A stretch of 6,355 bases of DNA. Source: an uncultured Pseudomonadota bacterium (GTDB lineage: Bacteria; SAR324; NAC60-12). Below, piece by piece: positions 1 through 6,224 of this stretch; the stretch's first letter is position 1; each line of letters opens with the position of its first letter. The stretch is taken from positions 1 through 6,355 of the forward strand of contig CAJXNF010000174.1 of assembly GCA_913056375.1 (NCBI GenBank). Direction: 5' to 3'. Under the pieces are notes generated by a model that was not told the DNA's origin, searched no databases, and saw only the letters and a program-made list of their open reading frames with translations. The position numbers were made by a program, and so were the translations under genes.

Positions 1-1
1 G

Positions 2-910
2 GGCCAGGAAGCGCTGGGTAAAACAAAAGGGATGATAGCAGGTGACGTAGCTTTACTTGAAAATCTTCGGTTTCACCTTGAGGAAGAAGCAAATGATTCC
101 GAGTTTGCCGAGCAACTTGCTGCGCATGCAGAAATTTATGTGAACGACGCCTTCTCTGCGGCTCATCGAGCCCACGCTTCAACCCATGCGATCAGCAAGT
201 TTCTGCCAGCATATGCTGGCCCTAGTATGGTAGCTGAACTGGAAGCACTTCAAGCTGCGCTTGGTGATCCCAAACGTCCAGTTGCAGCCCTGGTTGGTGG
301 TGCAAAAGTGTCCAGTAAAATCGATGTGCTCCAGCACTTAGTGCCACGCATGGATAAGCTGATCATTGGTGGTGGAATGGCAAACACCTTTCTTCTCGCT
401 CAGGGAATGAACATTGGGAAATCCCTAGCTGAAGCAGATTTAGTAGAAACCGCTAAGGCTATTTTAGGAAAGGCGAAGGAGTGCGGCTGTGAGATTTTAC
501 TGCCAGTTGATGCAGTTGTCGCGAATGCTCTGAGCGCTGACGCGCTTTCCCAAACGGTGCATGTTGACAATGTGGCAGAAGATCAGATGATTCTGGATGT
601 CGGACCAGACTCGATTGAACTGTTCAACAATCATCTTGGGGAATGCCAAACTCTGCTTTGGAACGGGCCACTAGGTGCTTTTGAAGTCAATCCCTTCGGC
701 AAAGGCACTTTTGCGGTCGCCAAGCAAGCTGCCAAATTAACAAAGGCAGGAAAATTACTTACGGTTGCGGGAGGTGGCGATACTGTTGCGGCACTCAATG
801 TAGCAGAAGTGACAGCATCCTTCAGTTACGTTTCGACAGCAGGTGGTGCTTTTTTGGAGTGGCTGGAAGGTAAGGAACTTCCTGGAGTTAGTGTGTTGTT
901 CGAATCATAA
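2..910 (+). CDS. pgk: Phosphoglycerate kinase, C-terminal part (5' end outside window)
   Basis: Phosphoglycerate kinase transfers phosphate between 1,3-bisphosphoglycerate and ADP, giving 3-phosphoglycerate and ATP, in cytosolic glycolysis/gluconeogenesis or the Calvin cycle. The frame is open from base 2, so the Met codon at 32 is internal. About 302 residues are present against roughly 390-400 for the family, so about the first 95 are missing. Family signatures in order, counted from that Met: LLENLRFH (8-15) and DAFSAAHRAHAST (39-51), which carry substrate-binding arginines; GGAKVSSKI (89-97); IIGGGMANTFL (111-121); LPVDAVVA (157-164); LDVGPDSIELF (188-198); WNGPLGAFE (210-218); the nucleotide/phosphate-binding GGGDT (247-251); and the C-terminal STAGGAFLEWLEGKELPGV (268-286). 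All expected motifs are intact. The DAFSAAHRAH and GGGDTVAALN variants recall alphaproteobacterial enzymes. An intrinsic terminator follows 12 bp after the stop, so this is probably the last gene of its transcript. Identification is essentially certain. Confidence 0.97.
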   Translation, partial: GQEALGKTKGMIAGDVALLENLRFHLEEEANDSEFAEQLAAHAEIYVNDAFSAAHRAHASTHAISKFLPAYAGPSMVAELEALQAALGDPKRPVAALVGGAKVSSKIDVLQHLVPRMDKLIIGGGMANTFLLAQGMNIGKSLAEADLVETAKAILGKAKECGCEILLPVDAVVANALSADALSQTVHVDNVAEDQMILDVGPDSIELFNNHLGECQTLLWNGPLGAFEVNPFGKGTFAVAKQAAKLTKAGKLLTVAGGGDTVAALNVAEVTASFSYVSTAGGAFLEWLEGKELPGVSVLFES

Positions 911-922
911 TTGTAAAGCAAC

Positions 923-962
923 GGCTGGGAATTGGAAGATATTCCCAGTCTGAAATTTTTTT
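923..962 (+). terminator. Rho-independent terminator downstream of pgk
   Basis: A 10-bp stem (GGCTGGGAAT at 923-932 with ATTCCCAGTC at 941-950, including one G-U wobble) encloses an 8-nt loop. Seven Ts at 956-962 follow after a 5-nt spacer (TGAAA). On the opposite strand the wobble becomes an A-C mismatch and no T run follows the hairpin, so the structure mainly serves pgk rather than the convergent minus-strand gene. The spacer before the T run is slightly longer than ideal. Confidence 0.8.
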
Positions 963-969
963 AACATCA

Positions 970-1167
970 TTAACTTAGTGATTTTTCATCTCGGTATAAT
1001 TTCCAAGTTCTTCTAGCCCATTTTTCATCGAAACCACGCTTCTCCGCTTCAATAATCCACTCAACTTCTGAGCCTATCAGGAGTGTTCTTACCATTTCAT
1101 CAACATCCCAGTCCTCAATTTGTTTTTCACCTTTGAGCCATTCTGGTAGCCAACTGGATGAATCCAT
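970..1167 (-). CDS. Small Trp-rich hypothetical protein (65 aa)
   Basis: I do not recognise this 65-residue product. It has six tryptophans (residues 6, 10, 19, 37, 50, 54), many charged residues (for example EKQIEDWDVDEM and EAEKRGFDEKWARR), no signal peptide and no hydrophobic segment, so a small soluble, largely helical cytosolic protein is expected. The composition looks like real protein rather than random reading. The start is constrained: an in-frame TAG lies two codons upstream of the ATG at 1167. No good Shine-Dalgarno sequence precedes it (GTAAGTAGAAA before the ATG), which lowers confidence. It converges on pgk, with its stop 8 bp beyond the pgk terminator T run. The alternative is a fortuitous open frame in intergenic DNA. 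Confidence 0.5.
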   Translation of the reverse strand: MDSSSWLPEWLKGEKQIEDWDVDEMVRTLLIGSEVEWIIEAEKRGFDEKWARRTWKLYRDEKSLS

Positions 1168-1361
1168 TTTCTACTTACATTGCTATTGGTTTTCTGCAAT
1201 ATGTTGCTGTCGATTTTGAAAGAAAATAGTTTAACGGTACTTGCGCAGCAGCTACAAGATTACCTAGGAACTTCGATGTTTGATGGGAAATCTTCCACAA
1301 GGGTAATCTTTTAAAGCTCATCCAGATAATCAAAGCAAATGATTCAGGTGAGATGGTTCTC
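1168..1361. other. Intergenic gap between divergent genes
   Basis: This 194-bp gap separates the minus-strand small gene from the plus-strand cyclotransferase gene, so promoters for both should lie here. I found no convincing -35/-10 pair on either strand. A plus-strand frame is open from 1162 to 1314 and contains an ATG at 1201 (37 codons, beginning MLLSILKENSLTVLAQQL). A second frame, open from 1284, runs into the cyclotransferase gene. Neither has clear translation signals, so I leave both uncalled. A degraded gene remnant is possible. Confidence 0.4.
1346..1350 (+). promoter_or_regulatory. Ribosome binding site deciding the start at 1362
   Basis: AGGTG (1346-1350, followed by AG) is a plausible Shine-Dalgarno sequence. 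It almost touches the ATG at 1353, which is too close for initiation. It lies 11 nt before the ATG at 1362, which is acceptable. This favours a protein beginning MKNNVF over the three-residue-longer MVLMKNNVF. Confidence 0.5.
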
Positions 1362-2243
1362 ATGAAAAATAACGTGTTCCAGCCTGAGAACGGGATAGAT
1401 CTATTCATTTACGGAACACTTTTACCCGGTTGTAGGCTTGAGAAAAAAATTATCGGTTGTTCACGAAGAGGCCCAGTACTCTTAGAGGGCGCTGAGCTAT
1501 ATGACTTGGGTACGTATCCAGGGATGGTTCTTGGAAGAGGTACTGTGGTTGGAGAATGGATTACAGTTTCTCCAGATGGATTGATCTTGTTAGATAAAAT
1601 CGAAGGCTATCAGAGTGCCCTTGCAGCAGAGGATTGTCCCTACCTACGTAGACAAGTTGAAGTCACAAGATTTGCGGATGGCCAACGGGTCAGATTACAA
1701 AGTTATCTCCTGAATCAGGATCCCAAGGGACTTGCTCGGATCAATCATGGATGCTATCGCCGTCATCTAGTTGAAAGACAAACATCTGGGAATTGGATTC
1801 TGGCATACGGTTCAAACCTCAGCACCGCTCGTCTTGAGGAAAGAGTTCGAAAACTTGATAGAGCTAGGTCAGGTTGGATCCCGGAATTTCGATTGGTTTT
1901 CAACAAACAATCTAGAACTGACAATCAACACACCGCAGCAAATATTCAATTTGACCCAACTGCTTGTACACCGGCAGTAGCATGGTGGTTGGAAAGCAAT
2001 CAGATCTCTGAATTGGACCGCTATGAGGGAGTCCCAAATCATTATTTACGAATAGTAGTGCCTTTTGTGGATCGGTCTCATCCAAACGAAGTGGAGTATT
2101 TGCAGGGATATGTCGCTCACCCAGATCAACTCTTGAGCGGACGGCCTTCGGAGAAATATCTGAGTTACCTAAAGATCGGTTATCAAGAGCATGGCTTGGA
2201 TTTACTTGAAATAAAGGATCAGTCATTTGCTAAAGCTGATTGA
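1362..2243 (+). CDS. Tandem gamma-glutamylcyclotransferase-like (AIG2/GGCT) protein
   Basis: This protein appears to hold two gamma-glutamylcyclotransferase-fold domains in one chain. Residues are numbered from the upstream ATG at 1353; subtract 3 for the preferred start at 1362. Domain 1 (about 16-140) has FIYGTLLPG (18-26), the substrate-binding loop of AIG2/GGCT-like proteins, and DKIEGY (81-86), where Glu84 matches the catalytic acid. Domain 2 (about 147-285) has ILAYGSNL (149-156), LDRYEGVPNHYLR (221-233) with candidate catalytic Glu225, and the GGCT-like C-terminal pattern PSEKYLSYLKIGYQEHGL (265-282). Family members release 5-oxoproline from gamma-glutamyl dipeptides or gamma-glutamyl amines. 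The exact substrate cannot be read from sequence. No signal peptide is seen, so it is likely cytosolic. Single-domain members are usually about 120-190 residues, so 293 residues fits a duplication or fusion. The gene is separated by 76 bp from the transporter gene downstream. Fold assignment is confident; substrate is not. Confidence 0.85.
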   Translation: MKNNVFQPENGIDLFIYGTLLPGCRLEKKIIGCSRRGPVLLEGAELYDLGTYPGMVLGRGTVVGEWITVSPDGLILLDKIEGYQSALAAEDCPYLRRQVEVTRFADGQRVRLQSYLLNQDPKGLARINHGCYRRHLVERQTSGNWILAYGSNLSTARLEERVRKLDRARSGWIPEFRLVFNKQSRTDNQHTAANIQFDPTACTPAVAWWLESNQISELDRYEGVPNHYLRIVVPFVDRSHPNEVEYLQGYVAHPDQLLSGRPSEKYLSYLKIGYQEHGLDLLEIKDQSFAKAD

Positions 2244-2302
2244 TGGATTATTTTCAAAACACCCAGACCTTTCAAATTTCATCTCAACTTTGAGAATTCA
2301 CT

Positions 2303-2315
2303 GAAGTCTAACTTC
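2303..2315 (+). repeat. Short inverted repeat just before the transporter start
   Basis: GAAGT (2303-2307) and ACTTC (2311-2315) form a perfect 5-bp stem with a 3-nt loop, ending 4 nt before the ATG at 2320 and occupying the place where a Shine-Dalgarno sequence would lie. The repeat is directly visible. Whether it has a role in translation control is unknown, and a repeat this short can arise by chance. Confidence 0.25.
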
Positions 2316-2319
2316 CGTC

Positions 2320-3246
2320 ATGATCCCTCTCTATATCTGGCCACTATTTGCGCTGGCATTAGTTGCGATTAGTAGTGCTGGTTTAGTTTTTCAGGAATTA
2401 GGAGAAGTCCCTCCATTGCTCCGTGCATCTTGGAGGATGCAAGCAACTTCTCTGGTACTACTGCCTCTCTTTCTATGGCAGTGGCAGTTGCTCAGAAAAT
2501 TACAAATCAGCCTCCAAGATATTTTGATTTTACTGGGCTCAAGCGTTTGCTTGGGGATGCACTTTGGTTTTTGGGTGTGGTCACTTGACCACACCAGTCT
2601 TGTTCACAGTTTGCTGTTCGTAACGAGCCATCCACTGGTGATTGTTGCTCTGATGCCGATCTTGGGACAACATCTCCGCAAAGGACATATTTGGGGAACA
2701 GCACTGGGTGTTTTGGGAGCCTTGATTACCCTGAAGGATACGGAGGATAGCGGAACAGTCACTCTAATCGGGGATCTGGTAGCGATCGCGGGGGCAGTAG
2801 CTGTGGTTGGTTATTTCTATGCGGGACACCACCTGCGTTCAAAGAGACAATGGCCAATCTTTGTCTATGCTCTACCAGTCACGATGCTCGCCGGTATTTG
2901 GCTGGGTTTGGCCTCTTGGGCCTGGGAGGAGTCTGTTGCGCCTTTCTCTTCTAATTGGGGATGGTTTGGCTGGTGGGAGTCTGATTGGATCTGGGCTGTG
3001 GCTTATCTTGCCTTTGGTCCAGGGTTATGCGGCCACACTGGTTTAAACACGGTAATGCGTTACCTTCCCCCTGTGGTTGTTTCAGTAGGAATGCTACTGG
3101 AACCATTGCTGGGTGGCATCATTGAATGGTTTTGGCGAGGGGGAACTGGGCCGGGGTTCTGGACCTGGTTGGGTGCACCTCTGCTGTTAATAGGGGCGGG
3201 TTGGGTAACTCTAACAAACGCTCGTTCTGAAGAAATGAGAGAATAA
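2320..3246 (+). CDS. EamA/DMT-family transporter (10 predicted membrane helices)
   Basis: This 308-residue protein is very hydrophobic and has the two-repeat, ten-helix layout of drug/metabolite transporter (EamA) proteins. Estimated inner-membrane helices are about residues 5-25, 34-55, 68-89, 93-115, 122-138, 148-168, 178-200, 222-243, 250-270 and 279-299. The N-terminal repeat has the family-like segment LLFVTSHPLVIVALMPIL (98-115). The C-terminal repeat has VSVGMLLEPLLGGIIEW (254-270), matching the conserved EP motif of helix 9. Short basic loops (LRK, LRSKRQ) flank helices, and the C terminus is charged. Family members export amino acids, metabolites or drugs; the substrate here cannot be inferred. 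Length is normal (about 280-310). An in-frame TGA at 2302-2304 and the next Met only at residue 40 support the start at 2320, but no Shine-Dalgarno sequence precedes it. Export of a product linked to the upstream cyclotransferase is possible but unsupported. Confidence 0.88.
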   Translation: MIPLYIWPLFALALVAISSAGLVFQELGEVPPLLRASWRMQATSLVLLPLFLWQWQLLRKLQISLQDILILLGSSVCLGMHFGFWVWSLDHTSLVHSLLFVTSHPLVIVALMPILGQHLRKGHIWGTALGVLGALITLKDTEDSGTVTLIGDLVAIAGAVAVVGYFYAGHHLRSKRQWPIFVYALPVTMLAGIWLGLASWAWEESVAPFSSNWGWFGWWESDWIWAVAYLAFGPGLCGHTGLNTVMRYLPPVVVSVGMLLEPLLGGIIEWFWRGGTGPGFWTWLGAPLLLIGAGWVTLTNARSEEMRE

Positions 3247-3319
3247 TTGGTTGCTGCAACACCTTTCGCAAAGCCAAGCTTGTACCCTTCAACCATTGTC
3301 CCATAGTCAGTTGATTTTC

Positions 3320-3335
3320 CAGAAATCTCTTTCTG
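3320..3335 (+). repeat. Short inverted repeat before the small membrane protein gene
   Basis: CAGAAA (3320-3325) and TTTCTG (3330-3335) form a perfect 6-bp stem with a TCTC loop, ending 10 nt before the ATG at 3346. No T run follows, so it is not an intrinsic terminator. A post-transcriptional role is possible, but so is chance. Confidence 0.25.
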
Positions 3336-3345
3336 TAGCATCAAG

Positions 3346-3801
3346 ATGAGTGAGTCAATTTCAGAAATTCGCCAAAGAGAACGTCTATTGCGTTTGGATG
3401 CTCATATTCGTTTCGAGTTTGAATTAACCGCTCAGCGGATGACCTACCTTGCTATCGCCGAATCCTTTCTTTTCTCTACCTTCATTCTAGCTTTAGCCAA
3501 CAGTAGTAGCCCCAATGTTCATCCTCTTCTACTCCGGGTAATCTCGATGGTGCCCTGGTTTGGAATGTTGCTAGCCACCATCGTCCTTGCTTCTGTCATT
3601 GGTTCCATTTCATTGACCCGCAAATTACGCAGAGAAAGATTCATTCTTGAAGGCGAAATTCCACAAAGTGCACTCCATCCTGATGTGAGCCATGCCAGTT
3701 GGGAAATCATTTTGGGACATTTGCCACCGGTTTGTGTCTCTGCTGCTTTTCTCGGAGCATGGATTCTGATTTGGCCAAGTAGTTCAACACTCTGGCCCTA
3801 A
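3346..3801 (+). CDS. Small membrane protein of unknown function (151 aa)
   Basis: I cannot name this protein. A charged N-terminal segment (residues 1-30, with RQRERLLRLDAHIRFEFE, probably helical) precedes two close hydrophobic segments at about 33-52 and 62-88. These are followed by a basic cytoplasmic-looking loop (TRKLRRER, 91-98), a polar stretch (99-120), and a third hydrophobic segment at about 124-143. Three membrane passes are therefore likely. The pattern of a charged helix, then an RMTYLAIAESFLF-type first helix, recalls uncharacterised small bacterial membrane proteins, but no enzymatic motif is visible. No clear Shine-Dalgarno sequence precedes the ATG. The stop lies 14 bp before the helicase start, suggesting co-transcription with it and perhaps with the transporter upstream (99-bp gap). 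A functional link to DNA repair is not implied. Confidence 0.75.
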   Translation: MSESISEIRQRERLLRLDAHIRFEFELTAQRMTYLAIAESFLFSTFILALANSSSPNVHPLLLRVISMVPWFGMLLATIVLASVIGSISLTRKLRRERFILEGEIPQSALHPDVSHASWEIILGHLPPVCVSAAFLGAWILIWPSSSTLWP

Positions 3802-3815
3802 ACTCCACAAAAATT

Positions 3816-6224
3816 ATGTCAGTCATTTTTTCTGATTATGAGGCACGTGCAAAGGCCTTGAATCCGTCTAAAAGTTTTATTGTCCAAGCCCCTGCCGGTT
3901 CTGGGAAGACCGAGTTACTTACTCAGCGAATTCTCTCTTTATTGGCGGTGGTGGAGAAACCAGAGGAAATCCTTGCCATCACATTTACGAACAAAGCGGC
4001 AGGTGAGATGCGCGAACGCCTTCTAAGGCAACTCCGTCATGCTTCAGAGCATCTCGAGCCTCCAGAACTGGATCACGAAAAGCAAACATGGGAACTCGCC
4101 AGGGCTGCTCTTGAACAGGACTCTCGATCTAAATGGAATTTATTGCGCCAACCCGAACGAATCAGGCTGCAGACGATCGATTCTTTTTGTGCTTCTCTTG
4201 TGCGCCGAACGCCTCTTAGTGCCGGAGTGGGCGGTCCTCTGACTGTGGAAGAGTTTCCCAAGGAGTTGTATCAAATGGCAGTTCGAGGGATTTTGGAGCG
4301 ACTAGAAGATGATACAGATCCCTTGAGCAGAGATGTTCAGACGATTCTTAAGCATTTACACAACCATATCAGTCGGCTAGAGGAGTTGTTGGTAGATTTG
4401 TTGGGTAGAAGAGAACAGTGGCTACGCTGGTTTCGTAAGCTCCCTAATGACATTGAAAAGATTCGAGAGAGTTTATCTGAGTCATTTGAACGAACAATTT
4501 CAGAAGAGATGCTCACACTATGCAGCTTCCTTGAAAATAGCGATTATAGGTTGATTCAACTCTGCCTCCAAAGCGCTCAACCACATTTGACTGAGGTAGA
4601 TCAGGAGTTGGCAAATAAAGTTGCACACCTTCCTTACCAAACCCCTGAGGCCAAATTCTCAGATTTGGTTCATTGGCATACATTGGCACAATGCCTTCTC
4701 ACTGGTGAAGGTAGTTGGAGAAGACGATTAACCAAAAACCAAGGTTTTCCTCCGACTATCAAGGAAATCAAGCAATCCTTGGAGGAATGGCTGCAGCATC
4801 AGCCAGTAGAACATGCAGAAACCCTGAAGATGATAGCAAAGCTTCCTCTGCGACCAAATTTTGAAGAGCCTTCTTGGCAAGTTGTAGAAGCCTTGCTCCG
4901 GCTTCTCCAGAGTGCTTCAGATGAGTTAAAAGGGGTATTTCGTGATCAGGCCAGGGTGGATTTTAGTGAGGTTTCCCAGAGGGCTCTCCTTACACTAGCA
5001 GATGAGAGCGTGGCTGAAGAGGACAATTTGTCAGATTTACGACATGTCCTAGTCGATGAATTCCAGGATACCAGCCATGGTCAGTTTGAATTGCTGGAAA
5101 CCCTCACAAAAGGCTGGGATTCTCAGTCAGGGAAGACGATCTTTCTGGTTGGAGATCCGATGCAGTCTATTTATCGATTTCGTCAGGCAGAAGTTAGCCT
5201 GTTCCGGAGAGTACAGCAAATAGGGTTAGGTCAATTACACCCGGAGTCTCTCGTTCTTAAGCGAAATTTCCGCTCCCAAGCTGGAATCGTTGACTGGGTA
5301 AACCAAAAATTCTCGCTAATCTTTCCAGCACTAGAAAATCCAGATATTGGAGCGATTGGTTACTCAAAATCTGAATCACATCATGAGCTTCTTGAGGGAA
5401 ATGCTGTTGAAGTTCATTTACTTGATAAAGAAAAGGTATCAGCTGAAGCAGAGTTGGTTTCTCAGCTTATTCACAAAACAATTCAAAAACATGGAGTTGG
5501 GCATTCAATAGGTATTTTGGTTCGCAACCGCAATCACCTACTAAAAATCCTCCCTCAATTACGTGCTTCCGGAGTCCAGTTCAGGGCTGTCGAAATTGAA
5601 CCCCTTGCGAAGCGTCAAATCATTGATGACCTACTTCACCTAACTCGAGCGGCGATTCACTCTGGAGATCGCGGTGCTTGGTTGGCGGTGTTGCGAGCAC
5701 CTTGGTGCGGATTGACTTTGGCAGATCTGACAGTCCTGTTTGGGCAGGATTTGCAGTCAACTATTCCTCATCTCCTACAGCAGGCTTGGAGCGAAGAACT
5801 AAGCTCTGATGGAACGCAAAGACTACAAAATTTTCTGAAGGCTTGGGCACCTGTCGCTCCTCAGCTTCAGCAGTTTGGTCTGCGTGTAGCCATTGAGTCT
5901 CTTTGGTTGCGGTTGCAAGGCCCGAAACTTTTACGAGAAGAAAGAGATTTGCTAGATGCCGAAAGTTTCTTTCGATTACTGGGAGAATTGGATCAGAAGA
6001 AATGGTTGTTGCCGGACCGATTCGATGAAGCTATGCAAGGCCTCTATTCGCAAACCCAAAATGCTGAAGCTCAAATTGAAGTGATGACTATGCACAAAGC
6101 GAAAGGACTTCAATTTGACACCGTTATACTTCCTGGGCTTGATCGGAATACAAAATCAGAGGGTGCTTCCTTGCTACGGTGGCAAGAACAGTCATTTAAT
6201 GATGCTGTATTCTCACATCAATGA
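3816..6224 (+). CDS. AddA/RecB-like UvrD-superfamily helicase, C-terminally truncated
   Basis: This is a superfamily 1A DNA helicase of the type that unwinds ends at double-strand breaks (AddA/RecB-like). Motifs in order: Walker A QAPAGSGKT (24-32); motif Ia AITFTNKAAGEM (54-65); LQTIDSFC (118-125); VDFSEV (381-386); Walker B/motif II VDEFQDTS (413-420); motif III FLVGDPMQSIYRFRQAE (443-459); motif IV LKRNFRS (481-487); family segment VEIEPLAKR (592-600); and motif V MTMHKAKGLQFDTVILPGL (757-775). The protein then ends at residue 802 with LLRWQEQSFNDAVFSHQ. Motif VI (the arginine-finger LLYVAxTRA region) is absent, as is any C-terminal nuclease domain. Relatives are typically about 1,100-1,200 residues, so about a quarter to a third is missing. 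I read the other two plus frames after 6170 and saw no motif VI within the window, so a single local frameshift is not an obvious explanation. No Shine-Dalgarno sequence precedes the ATG. Without motif VI it is probably inactive as a helicase, so it may be a pseudogene. Confidence 0.88.
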   Translation: MSVIFSDYEARAKALNPSKSFIVQAPAGSGKTELLTQRILSLLAVVEKPEEILAITFTNKAAGEMRERLLRQLRHASEHLEPPELDHEKQTWELARAALEQDSRSKWNLLRQPERIRLQTIDSFCASLVRRTPLSAGVGGPLTVEEFPKELYQMAVRGILERLEDDTDPLSRDVQTILKHLHNHISRLEELLVDLLGRREQWLRWFRKLPNDIEKIRESLSESFERTISEEMLTLCSFLENSDYRLIQLCLQSAQPHLTEVDQELANKVAHLPYQTPEAKFSDLVHWHTLAQCLLTGEGSWRRRLTKNQGFPPTIKEIKQSLEEWLQHQPVEHAETLKMIAKLPLRPNFEEPSWQVVEALLRLLQSASDELKGVFRDQARVDFSEVSQRALLTLADESVAEEDNLSDLRHVLVDEFQDTSHGQFELLETLTKGWDSQSGKTIFLVGDPMQSIYRFRQAEVSLFRRVQQIGLGQLHPESLVLKRNFRSQAGIVDWVNQKFSLIFPALENPDIGAIGYSKSESHHELLEGNAVEVHLLDKEKVSAEAELVSQLIHKTIQKHGVGHSIGILVRNRNHLLKILPQLRASGVQFRAVEIEPLAKRQIIDDLLHLTRAAIHSGDRGAWLAVLRAPWCGLTLADLTVLFGQDLQSTIPHLLQQAWSEELSSDGTQRLQNFLKAWAPVAPQLQQFGLRVAIESLWLRLQGPKLLREERDLLDAESFFRLLGELDQKKWLLPDRFDEAMQGLYSQTQNAEAQIEVMTMHKAKGLQFDTVILPGLDRNTKSEGASLLRWQEQSFNDAVFSHQ

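Noticed and set aside
1175..1408. Minus-strand 77-codon open frame across the intergenic gap and the cyclotransferase start
   Set aside because: It overlaps the start of a well-supported gene, has an unconvincing composition and no recognisable motif.
1912..2226. Minus-strand 104-codon frame
   Set aside because: It is entirely antisense to the conserved second cyclotransferase domain, so it is a shadow frame.
3249..3262. Small hairpin GGTTG/CAAC after the transporter gene as a terminator
   Set aside because: The stem is only about 4 bp plus a bulged extension and no T run follows.
3060..3344. Minus-strand 94-codon frame whose N-terminal part (KSTDYGTMVEGYKLGFAKG) covers the gap after the transporter
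   Set aside because: About two thirds of it lies antisense to the conserved transporter 3' end, and that part is Pro/Ser/Gly-rich shadow sequence. The intergenic part reads plausibly but is too short to support.
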